Notes under the pieces: generated by a model
The model's database searches: none
Seen by the model: only the letters and a program-made list of their open reading frames with translations
Told to the model about the DNA's origin: nothing
Shown: in pieces, positions 31,794-40,956 of the stretch
How the letters are laid out: each line of letters begins with the position of its first letter
How positions within the stretch are numbered: the first letter of the stretch is position 1
Program-made: the position numbers and the translations under genes
Assembly: GCF_025821625.1 (NCBI RefSeq)
Contig: NZ_JACKSH010000119.1
Coordinates: forward strand, 95,086 to 159,085
Direction of reading: 5' to 3'
Length of the DNA: 64,000 bases
Source of the DNA: Mycolicibacterium pyrenivorans
Lineage (GTDB): Bacteria; Actinomycetota; Actinomycetes; Mycobacteriales; Mycobacteriaceae

Positions 31794-32504
31794 CTGGACA
31801 CTGTCGACCTGCTGTGGCGCAACCACGCGCCCCGGCCCGTGCGCCGGGGCCGCCGGCCGAAGCTGACGACCGACCACGTCGTCGCCGCGGCCATCGCCGT
31901 CGCCGACCGGCGCGGGCTGGCCTTCACGCTGCGTGACGTCGCCGAGGAGTCGGGCACGCCGGTGATGTCTCTGTACTCCTATGTGGACGGACGCGAGCAA
32001 CTGCTCGAGCTGATGGTCGACCAGTGCCGCCTCGACATGGCCCACACCGAGCTGTCCGGCGGCTGGGCCGAGCGGCTCACCACGGTCGCGTCCGACAACA
32101 TGCAGCTGTTCGCCGATCACCCGTGGCTTGCCGAGGTCGAGTCCGAACGCGCCATCCTGGGACCGGGAACGCTGACCAAATACGAGCGTGAACTCGTTGC
32201 GGTGCAACCACTTCCGATTCCCGACGCGGAGCGCGATGCCGCGCTGACACTGGTGCTCGATTTCGTCCGGTCCAGCGCCCGCGCCATGGCGCACGCACGG
32301 CGGGAGCGAGAGCGGGAGACCCCCGAGCAGTGGTGGGGACGCGAGGGCGCCAAACTCGAACAGCTCGGGGTCGCTGACCGCTTCCCGTTGGCGGCCCGGA
32401 TCGGCACCGCGGCCGGCCGGGCCCAGAACGCGGCCAACGACGCCGACGCTGCGTATGCGTTCGGGTTGACCGTCATCTTCGACGGGCTGGCATCACGCCG
32501 GTGA
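31794..32504 (+). CDS. TetR family regulator, probable CTG start
   Basis: CTG at 31794 follows GAGGAG by six bases and gives MDTVDLLWRNHAPRPVRRGR, the usual N-terminus of this TetR subgroup (a LLW motif before GRRPKLT). The first standard start is GTG 31839, which has no ribosome site. The helix-turn-helix is FTLRDVAEESGTPVMSLYSYV. The C-terminal ligand domain has WLAEVESERAILGPGTLTKY. With CTG the protein has 236 residues. It is divergent from the VOC gene and likely represses it and itself. Confidence 0.8.
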   Translation: MDTVDLLWRNHAPRPVRRGRRPKLTTDHVVAAAIAVADRRGLAFTLRDVAEESGTPVMSLYSYVDGREQLLELMVDQCRLDMAHTELSGGWAERLTTVASDNMQLFADHPWLAEVESERAILGPGTLTKYERELVAVQPLPIPDAERDAALTLVLDFVRSSARAMAHARRERERETPEQWWGREGAKLEQLGVADRFPLAARIGTAAGRAQNAANDADAAYAFGLTVIFDGLASRR

Positions 32505-32526
32505 GGCGCCCGGCGCCATCGCAGCG

Positions 32527-33152
32527 GTGACGTCACCGGGGCGGGAACCGGTCGTCTACGTCGGCGGCGACGACGGGTTCGGCACGCCCTTGCGGCGAGA
32601 CACGATCATGCGGATCGCGTCCATCTCCAAGCCGATCGTCACGGCGGCGGCGCTGAGCATGGTGGACACGGCGTTTCACGTTCCGCCCGACAAACTGCAT
32701 CGGTTCGTGCCTCAGCTCGCTCCGGGAGAGGACGGTCTCGCGTTGTTCGACCCGGTGGACGGAATGTGGGCGTCCGCGCCGCAATTTCCCTTGAGCTCAG
32801 CGGGTTTGGTGTCGACGATCGATGACCTCATCGCCTTCACCGACAGGCTCCGCGACGGCAGGCTGATCTCGACGACGTCGCTGAGCGCCATGACCACCGA
32901 CCATCTGACACCGCAGCAGCGTGACGATGCCGGGCTGTTCCTCGACGGCGCAGGCTGGGGCTACGGACTGTGCGTCGAACCCGACGGCCGCTACGGCTGG
33001 GACGGCGGACTGGGGACCGGGTGGCGGGTGGCGGGCCGATCCGCGCACCGGCGTCGGTGATCTGGCTGCTGACGCAGGTGTTGTGGGAGGGGCCCGATGG
33101 CTCCAACGTGCTCGATGGGTTCCGCTCAGCGGTTCTCGCTTCTGCCCCCTGA
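32527..33152 (+). pseudogene. Deletion remnant of a serine beta-lactamase-family gene
   Basis: The frame from GTG 32527 reads FGTPLRRDTIMRIASISKP, which holds the SxxK active site, then jumps after ALSMV to DTAFHVPPDKLHRF, a segment that normally lies about 200 residues later, so the core with the Tyr and His/Lys motifs is missing. It continues SSAGLVSTIDDLIAFTDRL and AGWGYGLCVEPDGRYGWDGG. The last piece (VIWLLTQVLWEGPDGSNVL) is in another frame to 33152. The 5' end also lacks the normal N-terminus. It cannot encode a working enzyme. Confidence 0.7.
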
Positions 33153-33160
33153 GCACCGCC

Positions 33161-33607
33161 TCACGGTGTTTCGAGCAGTGACTTGAGCTTCGCGAGGTCT
33201 GCGTTGTTGGCCCGTTTCATCGCCACCGCCAGCAGTGGCGACGCGATGCGGAAGAAGCCGGCGGGCTCGCCGCGGTTGCGCAGGGTCATCAGCGTCGCTC
33301 CGTCGGGACCGTCTTGCCACGTGTAGGTCGTCTCCATCGGAAACGGGCCCTGCGCGGTGCGCATCACGAACCGCTGGCCGGCGACCAACTCGGTCACCTC
33401 GTAGGTGTATGTCAGTTCCCTGCCGAGAAACTGCGCGGTGAACGTGAACCGGGAGCCGAGCGACACGGGTGCCGGGGTCTCCCACCGTACGGCCGATATG
33501 TTGGCGTACCAGGCTGTGGCGTTGTCCGGGTTGGCGGCGTACGCGGCGACCTCGTGGCGGGGTCGCCTGATCAGGGTCTGCACCTCGACATGCACCATCG
33601 CCCTCAT
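33161..33607 (-). CDS. SRPBCC family protein
   Basis: This protein has 148 residues from ATG 33607; ATG 33598 is also possible, with GGAGG nearby. MVHVEVQTLIRRPRHEVAAY, then FTFTAQFLGRELTYTYEVTE and the C-terminal amphipathic helix (RIASPLLAVAMKRANNADLA) fit the START/Bet v1 (SRPBCC) fold that binds hydrophobic ligands. It is a lone small soluble protein and its ligand is unknown. Confidence 0.75.
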   Translation of the reverse strand: MRAMVHVEVQTLIRRPRHEVAAYAANPDNATAWYANISAVRWETPAPVSLGSRFTFTAQFLGRELTYTYEVTELVAGQRFVMRTAQGPFPMETTYTWQDGPDGATLMTLRNRGEPAGFFRIASPLLAVAMKRANNADLAKLKSLLETP

Positions 33608-33672
33608 GTCCTCCGATGTTCCGTGCCTCGATGGCACGGTAGGACGCGGTCGGCGATCTGTCACCGACACTG

Positions 33673-33909
33673 TCACGAGCCCGGGGACACGCCGTTGATG
33701 AGCACCGTGCCGTCGGTTAATTCCTCCAGTCCGGCCAGGATCCGCAGCACCGTCGACTTTCCGCAGCCAGAGGGGCCGAGCAGCGACAGGAAAGTGCCCT
33801 CGGTGGTGGCCAGGTCGACGGTGCCGAGTGCCTCGACGGTTTGTCGGCCCACTTTGAACGTCTTGGTCAGCCCCGAGATGTTGATGCCGGTCGCCGTCAG
33901 GTTGGTCAC
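33673..33909 (-). pseudogene. N-terminal fragment of an ABC-transporter ATPase
   Basis: Only about 78 residues remain: [19 protein letters not shown], the Walker A loop [18 protein letters not shown], and [18 protein letters not shown] before a stop. This is the first third of a nitrate/sulfonate-type importer ATPase. The signature, Walker B and switch motifs are absent, and no permease or binding protein is near. It is a truncated relic. Confidence 0.7.
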
Positions 33910-33950
33910 GGTAGGAGCCGTGGATTGCGTCGACGTTACAGCGGCGCTAC

Positions 33951-34496
33951 CTAGCCGCGTTGGTACTCGGCGGTGAACGACACCGTCACCTCGTCGGCGA
34001 CCTTCATGGCGCCCATCATCATCGAGTAGGGCTTCACACCGAACTCGGTCTGGCGCACCTCGGCGTCGCACGAGATGCGCCACGTGTCCCCGAGGTCGTC
34101 GACGCGCAGGTCGACCACCCGCTCGCGGGTGGTTCCGTGGATCTCCAGTGTGCCGGTGAGGCGATAGCCGTCGTCGGCCTTCGCGATGTCGTCGGTCCGA
34201 AACTGGATGTGCGGGAATCGGTCGGCGCCCAGGGTCTTCAGCGCGTTCGACTGTGCCAGCGTCTTCTCCGGACCCGACAGTCCCTTCACACCGCCCTCGC
34301 CGCCCAGCACCTCGAGGGAACCGACGTCGACCGTCAGGTCGGCCGAGACGGGTTCGTCGTGCACCCACCGCACCGTGACGGTCCATGTCGTCATCGCGAT
34401 GGTCAGCCGATGCCCCATCTTCGCCGCCGGTCCCCCGACGCCGGTTTTCACCAGCAGCTGACCGTCCGAGGAACCCAACTCCCACACAGTGGCCAT
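33951..34496 (-). CDS. YceI family protein
   Basis: The 181-residue protein begins [20 protein letters not shown] and has the lipocalin-like pattern of Yce[15 protein letters not shown], the [13 protein letters not shown] strand, [20 protein letters not shown], then [21 protein letters not shown]. YceI proteins bind long polyisoprenoid chains. There is no signal peptide, so it is cytosolic or exported by another route. ATG 34496 is taken as start. Confidence 0.85.
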   Translation of the reverse strand: MATVWELGSSDGQLLVKTGVGGPAAKMGHRLTIAMTTWTVTVRWVHDEPVSADLTVDVGSLEVLGGEGGVKGLSGPEKTLAQSNALKTLGADRFPHIQFRTDDIAKADDGYRLTGTLEIHGTTRERVVDLRVDDLGDTWRISCDAEVRQTEFGVKPYSMMMGAMKVADEVTVSFTAEYQRG

Positions 34497-34539
34497 CAAC
34501 CGAATGTATAGGCCACCGCAGGCCGCAGGGGCATCGATC

Positions 34540-36723
34540 TCAACTAGCGGCGGCCTGGTCCATCACCTTCTCCACTTCGACGAGGTTGTCGCCGTAGACG
34601 CCGGCGTTGCCGAGCGAGCAGTGCCGGTCGGCGGTGATGGCGTTCACGGTGGTGCCCGAGGTCTTTCCCTGCCAGTGACCGACGTTGGCCATCACCAGCC
34701 CGGGCATCAGACCGCTCTCGTAGGCCGCGGGGCCCTGGAAGGAGCCGCGGTCGTTGAACACCCGCACCAGGTCGCCTTCCTCGATGCGGCGGTCGGCCGC
34801 GTCGGCGGGATGGATGAACACCCGTTGCCCACCCTGCACCTGCTGCTTGTCGGCGGCGTTCCCGTACTGGCTGTTGAGGAACGCGTGCGGTTTGGGTGAG
34901 ATGATGCTCAGCGGGAAGCGTTTGGCCAGTCCGGGATTGGACTGCGGGGATTCGAACGGCGGTATGTAGTCGGGCACCGGGTCGACGTACTGGCCGGGCT
35001 GCATTCCTTCGTACATCGACCGCCAGACCGGGACGACGAAGTTGCCGCCCTCGGCGAGGCTGGACTTGAACTCACACTTGCCCGAGGGTGTCGGGAAGTT
35101 GCCCTCGGCGTGGGGCGCCCGGGTGTCGGGGGCACCCACGTTCAGGCGCATCCAGCCGACCTCCTCGAGCTTCTCGTAGGTGATGCCCTGCAGCGCGGGG
35201 GCGTCCCAGTCGTGGAAGTCGATGAGCATCTCGCGGTCGGTGCGCTCCCAGTAGGCCAGGGACTCCTCGTCGAACTCCATCGTCGCGGCCAGCCTCCGGA
35301 ACAGCTCGACGTTCGGAACGCACTCCCCGGGCGGTTCGATCGCGGGCCGGTTCAGTGAGATGTAGAGGTGGCCCCAGGTCACCATGATGTCGAGCTGTTC
35401 GGCCTGCATGGTGGCCGGCAGGATGATGTCGGCGAATTTCGCTGTGTCGGTGATGAAGTGCTCGCTCACGACGGTGAACAGGTCGTCGCGCATCAGTCCC
35501 CGCATCGTCTTCTCCTGCGCGGGCCCCTGCGACACCGGGTTGGAGTTGTAGACGAACAGCGATTTGATCGGCGGATCGAGTTCGAGCTCACCCGTCAGCG
35601 CCATCCCGAGGTCGAGTTCGTTGACCACCCGGGTGCCCTCGGGAATCCACTCCGGCATGCAGATCGCGTCGAACTTGGTGGGGAACTCCCAGATGGGCAT
35701 CTCCATCGTGCCGCCGCCGACGTGGCGCCACGCGCCGACGAGCGCGGGCAGGCAGGTGATCGCGCGGATCGCCTGGCCGCCGCCGCGGCTGCGTTCCAGC
35801 GCGACGCCTTGGCGGATCGCCGCCGGCGGCGTGGTCGCGTACTCGCGGGCGAGTGTTCGGACGTCGTCGGCTGGGACCCCGGTGATCTCCTCGACGCGTT
35901 CGGGCGGGAAGTCCGCTGCGCGCGCGGCGAGTTCGTCGTAGCCCACGGTGTACTTCTCGACATAGTCGGTGTCGACGAAACCCTGGGCGATGATCTCGTG
36001 GATCATCCCGAGAGCGAGCGCCCCGTCGGTGCCGGGCCGGATCGGGATGTGCCAGTCCGCCTGGCGCGCCGTGCGGTTGAGCACCGGGTCGATGACGACG
36101 ATCTTGGCGCCGTTGTTCTTCCGCGCTTCGAGCAGGAACGGCCAGCCGTGCAGGTTCGTGCTGGTCATGTTCATGCCCCACACGATGATGTACTTCGAGT
36201 GCGCCATCGACTCGACGTCCAGACCGCCCGTGCCGCCCACCGTCATGTGCCACGCGGTCGACGAACCGGACTCGCAATAGGTCTTCTCCGCGACGGTGGA
36301 GCCGAGCCGGTTGAAGAACGCGTCGCCGGACGTCAGCCCGTTGAGCACACCCTGATGTCCCAGATAGGCGTGCGGCATGATCGCCTGGCTGCCGTATTCG
36401 TCGATGATCGACGTCCACCGCGCCTTGATCTCGGCGAGCGCCTCGTCCCAGGTGATGCGCTCGAACTCGCCGGCACCCTTGGCGCCCACCCGGCGCATCG
36501 GGTACAGCAGCCGGTCGGCCTGGTAGTGGTGCTCGTGGAAGTTCTTCACCTTCACACACAGCCCACCGCGGGTCATCGGATGGTCCGGATCGCCTTTGAC
36601 GTCAACGAGTTTGCCGTCATCGACGTGATAGAGCATCGCGCAGGTGTCGGGGCAGTCGTGTGGGCAGGCGCCGCGCACGATCGTCAGTTGCTTCGCAGGG
36701 TTCGGGGCAGCGTCCAGCGTCAT
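34540..36723 (-). CDS. Molybdopterin oxidoreductase (DMSO-reductase family)
   Basis: The 727-residue enzyme starts at ATG 36723 with AAGGA seven bases upstream. The N-terminus has the 4Fe-4S cysteines C20, C24, C28 and C56 (GACPHDCPDTCAM to GGLCVK). Molybdopterin-binding blocks follow: YLGHQGVLNG, KTYCESGSSTAW (Cys150 is a possible metal ligand), IIVWGMNMTSTNLHGWPF and PIRPGTDGALALGMIHEI. The C-terminal dinucleotide-binding domain includes RVFIHPADAADRRIEEGDLV. No twin-arginine signal is present, so it is cytosolic. No electron-transfer subunit or chaperone gene is adjacent. Substrate unknown. Confidence 0.85.
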   Translation of the reverse strand: MTLDAAPNPAKQLTIVRGACPHDCPDTCAMLYHVDDGKLVDVKGDPDHPMTRGGLCVKVKNFHEHHYQADRLLYPMRRVGAKGAGEFERITWDEALAEIKARWTSIIDEYGSQAIMPHAYLGHQGVLNGLTSGDAFFNRLGSTVAEKTYCESGSSTAWHMTVGGTGGLDVESMAHSKYIIVWGMNMTSTNLHGWPFLLEARKNNGAKIVVIDPVLNRTARQADWHIPIRPGTDGALALGMIHEIIAQGFVDTDYVEKYTVGYDELAARAADFPPERVEEITGVPADDVRTLAREYATTPPAAIRQGVALERSRGGGQAIRAITCLPALVGAWRHVGGGTMEMPIWEFPTKFDAICMPEWIPEGTRVVNELDLGMALTGELELDPPIKSLFVYNSNPVSQGPAQEKTMRGLMRDDLFTVVSEHFITDTAKFADIILPATMQAEQLDIMVTWGHLYISLNRPAIEPPGECVPNVELFRRLAATMEFDEESLAYWERTDREMLIDFHDWDAPALQGITYEKLEEVGWMRLNVGAPDTRAPHAEGNFPTPSGKCEFKSSLAEGGNFVVPVWRSMYEGMQPGQYVDPVPDYIPPFESPQSNPGLAKRFPLSIISPKPHAFLNSQYGNAADKQQVQGGQRVFIHPADAADRRIEEGDLVRVFNDRGSFQGPAAYESGLMPGLVMANVGHWQGKTSGTTVNAITADRHCSLGNAGVYGDNLVEVEKVMDQAAAS

Positions 36724-36838
36724 GGCTGATTCCTTCTGACGGAGCTGTGGGCTACACCCAGTGAAGGACATCGTTGTGGCAGCCGAATGTCGCCGATATT
36801 AAGGTGATGTGACCTGCGCGAGCTCGGCGTTGCGCAAC

Positions 36839-36899
36839 GTTCAGACTGCGCTGGCGGCGAACGCCACTCGCACTTCTTCGCCCTGGGCGCTGTCTCAAC
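36839..36899. repeat. Family B palindrome, copy B1
   Basis: GTTCAGACTGCGCTGGCGGC at the left and an inverted, partly matching arm ending GTCTCAAC at the right (17 of 23 paired) flank a short loop. It lies between the molybdoenzyme start and the DUF35 gene. The same arm recurs at 44361, 52603, 58316, 58864 and 61742. Confidence 0.65.
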
Positions 36900-36915
36900 G
36901 CCCCGGGCTCCGCGG

Positions 36916-37311
36916 TCAGACGGGACGGAAGTACGGCAGCGCCTCGGCGGCGTCTCCGTCGCCGAGCTCCTGGAACGCCACCTTCACCCGCCCCCCGAAC
37001 AGGTCGGCGTCGGGGTCGGCGTCCGGGAACGACGTCCACCACCACGGTCCCTCGTCGAGCTCGACGATGCCGACGGGCAGCCGGTAGGTGGATCCGTCGC
37101 CGAGCCGGTGGTGGATCACCGCCCAGCTGACGACGCTCCCGGTGCCCGCCGCTGGCACCCACTGGTAGCGCTGCGGGTCGGCGGTGACGTCGAACTGCGG
37201 CGGCAGCAGCTCACCGGAGACGTTGTCCCGGACCAGCAGGAACTCGCCGCGCTTGGTGCCGTCGAGAAACACCGCGGTCGCGGCGTCGCGCTGAATCGCG
37301 AACGCGGGCAT
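36916..37311 (-). CDS. DUF35 OB-fold protein, partner of thiolase
   Basis: The 131-residue protein has the OB-fold part of DUF35 (QYRWVPAAGTGSVVSWAVIH-like pattern, then YRLPVGIVELDEGPWWWTSF). The rubredoxin-like zinc cysteines normal for the family are not present: the N-terminal segment reads ELLPPQFDVT. It lies 19 bp after the thiolase gene on the same strand. DUF35 proteins form complexes with SCP2-type thiolases and help bind acyl-CoA, so the two products probably act together. Confidence 0.75.
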   Translation of the reverse strand: MPAFAIQRDAATAVFLDGTKRGEFLLVRDNVSGELLPPQFDVTADPQRYQWVPAAGTGSVVSWAVIHHRLGDGSTYRLPVGIVELDEGPWWWTSFPDADPDADLFGGRVKVAFQELGDGDAAEALPYFRPV

Positions 37312-37330
37312 CAGGATTCACTCTCTCTTG

Positions 37331-38497
37331 TCAGTTGTCGGTGCCGAGGACCAGCGTGGAGTGGTAGTCGAGGATGCCGCCGTTGCCGGAGACCAGCACC
37401 CGGTCGTGCTTGTCGGCCTGGCGTGCGCCGCCGTGGCAGCGTGTCTGCACCACCGCCTCGTGCAAGGGTGTCATGCCCCACATGTAGAACGCGCTGAGCT
37501 GGCCCCCGCCGGTGTTGACCTTGAGCCGGCCGCTGGGGCCGAGCGTGCCGGGTTCGGCGACACCGGGCCCGCCCTCGCCCTTGGGGAAGAAGCCGTAGTC
37601 CTCGAGGGTCAGCAGGGCGGTGAAGGTGTAGCAGTCGTAGATCTGCGCGACGTCGATCTCGGCGAGCGTCGTGTCCGCCATCGCCAGGGCGCGTGGGCCC
37701 GACGTGGCCGCCCCGCTGACGAGGCCGAAGTCGTCGTTGCGCACCCCCGACTTTCCCGGATGCGCCTGCGCCCAGCCGAGCACCCGTACCGGCGGCTGCC
37801 GCAGGGCACGGGCCCGGTCGAGGGTGGTGACGATGACCGCGACGCCGCCGTTGCTGACCAGGCAGCAGTCGTAGAGGTGGAACGGTTCGGCGATGTAGCG
37901 GCTGGCGTGGTAGTCCTCCAGCGTCAGCGGAGTGTCGTGGAACTGCGCGAGTGGATTGAGTTGCGCCCATTGCCGTTGCGCCACCGCGATGTGGCCCAGC
38001 TGCTCGCTGGTGGTCCCGTACTTCTTCATGTGCCTGCGTGCCGCCAGCGCGTACATCACGTTGGGTGAGGCGATGCCGTTGGAGGCGTGCAGGCCGCCGA
38101 AACCCTTGGGGAGTCGGCGGGCGCCGCCGTAGGCCGATGCCGCGCCGGACTTCTCCTTCAGCGGCGCGTCCGCCCACACCAGCGCGATGGTCGTCGCCAT
38201 GCCGGACTGCACGGCCATCGACGCGTACTGCACCATCTGCCCCGCGGTCGAGCCGTAGCCCTGCATCTCGGTCAGCAGCGTCAGGTCGGTCAGCCCCAGC
38301 GTGCTCTGCAGTTCCACCCCGACGCCGGAGCGCAGACCGCCCGACACGATCAGCCCGTCGATGTCCCCCAGCTCCAGCCCGGCGTCGGCGGCGGCCGACC
38401 GGACGGCCTGCGCGGCGAACTGCCTGGGGGTGCGGCCGTACACCTTTCCCTGCTCGGTGATCCCGAGCCCGGCGATGGCCGGCGTGTCGTGGCTCAT
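37331..38497 (-). CDS. Lipid-transfer/SCP2-type thiolase
   Basis: The 388-residue protein begins MSHDTPAIAGLGITEQGKVY at ATG 38497. It has QAVRSAAADAGLELGDIDGL, EMQGYGSTAGQMVQYASMAV, FHLYDCCLVSNGGVAVIV and GRLKVNTGGGQLSAFYMWGM, all typical of non-specific-lipid-transfer thiolases used in degrading branched or steroid side chains. Together with the DUF35 protein it should perform an aldol or thiolytic cleavage of an acyl-CoA. It is divergent from an acyl-CoA dehydrogenase operon across a 157-bp spacer with operator-like repeats. Confidence 0.8.
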   Translation of the reverse strand: MSHDTPAIAGLGITEQGKVYGRTPRQFAAQAVRSAAADAGLELGDIDGLIVSGGLRSGVGVELQSTLGLTDLTLLTEMQGYGSTAGQMVQYASMAVQSGMATTIALVWADAPLKEKSGAASAYGGARRLPKGFGGLHASNGIASPNVMYALAARRHMKKYGTTSEQLGHIAVAQRQWAQLNPLAQFHDTPLTLEDYHASRYIAEPFHLYDCCLVSNGGVAVIVTTLDRARALRQPPVRVLGWAQAHPGKSGVRNDDFGLVSGAATSGPRALAMADTTLAEIDVAQIYDCYTFTALLTLEDYGFFPKGEGGPGVAEPGTLGPSGRLKVNTGGGQLSAFYMWGMTPLHEAVVQTRCHGGARQADKHDRVLVSGNGGILDYHSTLVLGTDN

Positions 38498-38543
38498 GGC
38501 AGACAACCTGCCGTCGCGGGTCCCGGTTTGTAAACGACCGACC

Positions 38544-38578
38544 GGCACACCGGCACATGCCCGTTTGGCACATGTGCC
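38544..38578. promoter_or_regulatory. GGCACA repeats and 12-bp palindrome between acyl-CoA operons
   Basis: GGCACATGTGCC (38567-38578) is a perfect palindrome. GGCACATGCC (38552-38561) and a further GGCACA nearby (38544) lie in the same divergent spacer. They are well placed for shared control of the thiolase and dehydrogenase operons, possibly by the LysR encoded at 43438. Confidence 0.45.
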
Positions 38579-38654
38579 CGCGTGCGACGTGTCGCGATCG
38601 GAAACGCGACGATGTCGACATCCGTGATTTACAGCGCGGCGGCGGTGACGAAGC

Positions 38655-39758
38655 ATGAGGGCCATGATGATCAGCAGTGCGGAACGCACCCAGCTCAGGA
38701 CGGCGGTGCGCGAACTGCTCGACGACGCGTGCACCGAGGAACACGTGCGCCGGGTGATGACGACCGACGACGGCTTCGACCGGCGCCTGTGGCAGCAGCT
38801 GGCCGAGCAGGGCGTGGCGGGCATGCTGGTCGACGGCGAGTACGGCGGGGTCGGCCTGGGCGCCCAGGAGCTCGAGGCGGTGGCCGAGGAGACCGGCGCC
38901 GCGCTGCTCCCGTCGCCGTTCCTGTCCAGCGCGGTGCTGACCGTGGGGCTGCTGCAGGCTGCGGGCACCGACGACGACAAGCAGCGGCTGCTGCCGGGGC
39001 TGGCCGACGGCAGCGCGCTGGGTACCGTCGCGGTGACCGGCAGCGCCGGCACGTGGACCGAGGACGGGGTCGACGTCCGCGCCGACGCCGACGGCCGCTT
39101 GACCGGAAGCGCGCACTACGTGACGTTCGGGCAGGTCGCCGACATAGTGCTGGTGGTGGCCCGGACCGCCGACGGAGTGGGCGTCTTCGAGGTCGCCGCC
39201 GATGCCCCCGGGTTCACCCGCACGGCGGCAACGGTTTTCGACCCGACGGTGCGGCTGTCGACGTTCGCGTTCGACGGCGCCCCGGCGCGACGGATCGGCA
39301 CGCGCGGCTGGGACGCGGTGGCCGAGGCGCTCGATCTCGCGGTGATCGCGCTGGCCGGTGAGCAGGTGGGCGGATCGCGGCGGATGTTCGAAACCACCGT
39401 CGAGTACCTCAAGACCCGCGTGCAGTTCGGCCGCGCCATCGGCAGCTTCCAGGCGCTCAAGCACATGGCGGCCGATCTGCTCATCGAGCTCGAGTCGGCC
39501 ACCTCGGCCGCCCAGCACGCCGCCGCCGAGCACGCAGAGGATGGCGAGAACGCCTCCGGCGCAATCGCTCTCGCCGGGTTCGCGTGCGCGGAGGCGTACC
39601 AGACCATCACCATGGCGGCCATCCAGATGCACGGCGGCATCGGCTTCACCTGGGAGCACCCCGCGCACCTGTACGCGCGGCGGGCCCGCACCGGCGTCCA
39701 GTTGTTCGGCGCCCCGCGCCTGTTCCGCGAGCGCTACCTTACCTCGAAGGGGGCCTGA
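38655..39758 (+). CDS. Acyl-CoA dehydrogenase (short, FadE-like)
   Basis: This protein has 367 residues if started at 38655; ATGs at 38664 and 38667 follow GAGGG and are also possible. The order of an acyl-CoA dehydrogenase is seen: an N-terminal helical part (WQQLAEQGVAGMLVDGEYGG), a beta domain that is weak in the flavin-contact motif (ALGTVAVTGSAGTW), and the C-terminal helices YLKTRVQFGRAIGSFQALKH and QMHGGIGFTWEHPAHLYARR. It is likely the non-catalytic or second subunit of a heteromer with the next gene, as in steroid-degradation FadE pairs. It is followed after 1 bp by that gene. Confidence 0.85.
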   Translation: MRAMMISSAERTQLRTAVRELLDDACTEEHVRRVMTTDDGFDRRLWQQLAEQGVAGMLVDGEYGGVGLGAQELEAVAEETGAALLPSPFLSSAVLTVGLLQAAGTDDDKQRLLPGLADGSALGTVAVTGSAGTWTEDGVDVRADADGRLTGSAHYVTFGQVADIVLVVARTADGVGVFEVAADAPGFTRTAATVFDPTVRLSTFAFDGAPARRIGTRGWDAVAEALDLAVIALAGEQVGGSRRMFETTVEYLKTRVQFGRAIGSFQALKHMAADLLIELESATSAAQHAAAEHAEDGENASGAIALAGFACAEAYQTITMAAIQMHGGIGFTWEHPAHLYARRARTGVQLFGAPRLFRERYLTSKGA

Positions 39759-39759
39759 C

Positions 39760-40956
39760 ATGGCGACCACGAACCTGCCCAGCGCCGACGACCTGCGCAC
39801 CGAGGTCCGCGACTGGCTCGCCGCCAACTGGTCGGGCCTCGAGCCCTCCAGCGACCCGTGGCGAAGCTCCCCGGAGCGCATCGCGTGGCTGGAGAAGGTG
39901 CTCGACGCCGGCTACGCGGTGCCGACGTATCCCACCGAGTGGTTCGGCCGCGGCTACCCCGCCGAGCTCGCCGCCGTCATCGGTCGCGAGTTCCGCGCCG
40001 TCAAAGCCCCTGGCGCGCTTCAGGACCGGTACAGCATCCCGGCCAACACCGTGCTGCGGTTCGGCACCGAGACCATCAAGCACGACCTGCTGCGCGGTTT
40101 CCTCACCGAGCAGTCGCGCACCTGCCTGCTCTACAGCGAGCCCGGCGCGGGCTCGGACCTGGCCGCCGTGCGCACCTCCGCGGTCAAGGACGGCGACCGC
40201 TGGATCGTCAACGGCCAGAAGGTGTGGACCTCGGGTGCCCAGCACGCCGAGTACGCGCTGCTGATCGCGCGCACCGACTGGGATGTGCCCAAGCACAAGG
40301 GGTTGAGCTTCTTCATCATCCCGATGCGCCAGCCCGGCATTGAGATCCGGCCGCTGGTGCAGATCACCGGCGAGTCGCACTTCAACGAGGTGTTCATCAG
40401 CGACGCGTCGGTGCCCGACGAGTACCTGGTGGGCGGACTGGGCAACGGCTGGAAGGTGCTGCAGACCGCGCTGGCCTACGAACGCTCGATCATGGGCGAC
40501 AGCGGCCGCGCATCCCGCAACCGCAGCAAGGCCGACAGCCTGGTCGAGCTGGCCCGCGAGCACGGCCGCCTCGACGACGCGGCGGTGCGCCACGAGCTGG
40601 CGACGGCTCTGTCGCTGCGAGAACTCAACCGGCTCAACAATTCCCGGGCCAAGGCGTCCGCCGAGCCGGGCACGTCGAGCTCGATCATGTCGATCGGCAA
40701 GCTGGCGATGTCGCGCATCCTGCACTCCGAGGCGCGGCTGAAGACCGAGCTGATCGGCGCCGAGTCGCTGCTGGCGGGCAGCGACAACCCGGTGGCCGAC
40801 GACGTGAACTTCCTGACGTTCAACGCGTTCTTCACCTCGATCGGCGGCGGCACCGACCAGATCCAGCGCAACATCATCGGCGAGCGGGTCCTCGGCCTGC
40901 CCCGGGAGGCCGACGTCGACCGCGAGATCCCGTTCCGGCAAGCCCGCAAGAGCTGA
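39760..40956 (+). CDS. Acyl-CoA dehydrogenase (FadE-like)
   Basis: The 398-residue enzyme starts at ATG 39760. The flavin motif LLYSEPGAGSDLAAVRTSAV and WIVNGQKVWTSGAQHAEYAL are intact, as are GLGNGWKVLQTALAYERSIM and the C-terminal GGGTDQIQRNIIGERVLGLP. It removes two hydrogens from an acyl-CoA. The downstream CoA-transferase gene overlaps its stop (TGATG) and the upstream dehydrogenase is adjacent, so the three proteins are made together. Confidence 0.9.
   Translation: MATTNLPSADDLRTEVRDWLAANWSGLEPSSDPWRSSPERIAWLEKVLDAGYAVPTYPTEWFGRGYPAELAAVIGREFRAVKAPGALQDRYSIPANTVLRFGTETIKHDLLRGFLTEQSRTCLLYSEPGAGSDLAAVRTSAVKDGDRWIVNGQKVWTSGAQHAEYALLIARTDWDVPKHKGLSFFIIPMRQPGIEIRPLVQITGESHFNEVFISDASVPDEYLVGGLGNGWKVLQTALAYERSIMGDSGRASRNRSKADSLVELAREHGRLDDAAVRHELATALSLRELNRLNNSRAKASAEPGTSSSIMSIGKLAMSRILHSEARLKTELIGAESLLAGSDNPVADDVNFLTFNAFFTSIGGGTDQIQRNIIGERVLGLPREADVDREIPFRQARKS

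Noticed and set aside
37311..39881. Very long open frame on the minus strand over the thiolase and first acyl-CoA dehydrogenase
   Set aside because: Its 3' part is out of frame with the thiolase and its 5' part is antisense to the dehydrogenase; no conserved domain is read.
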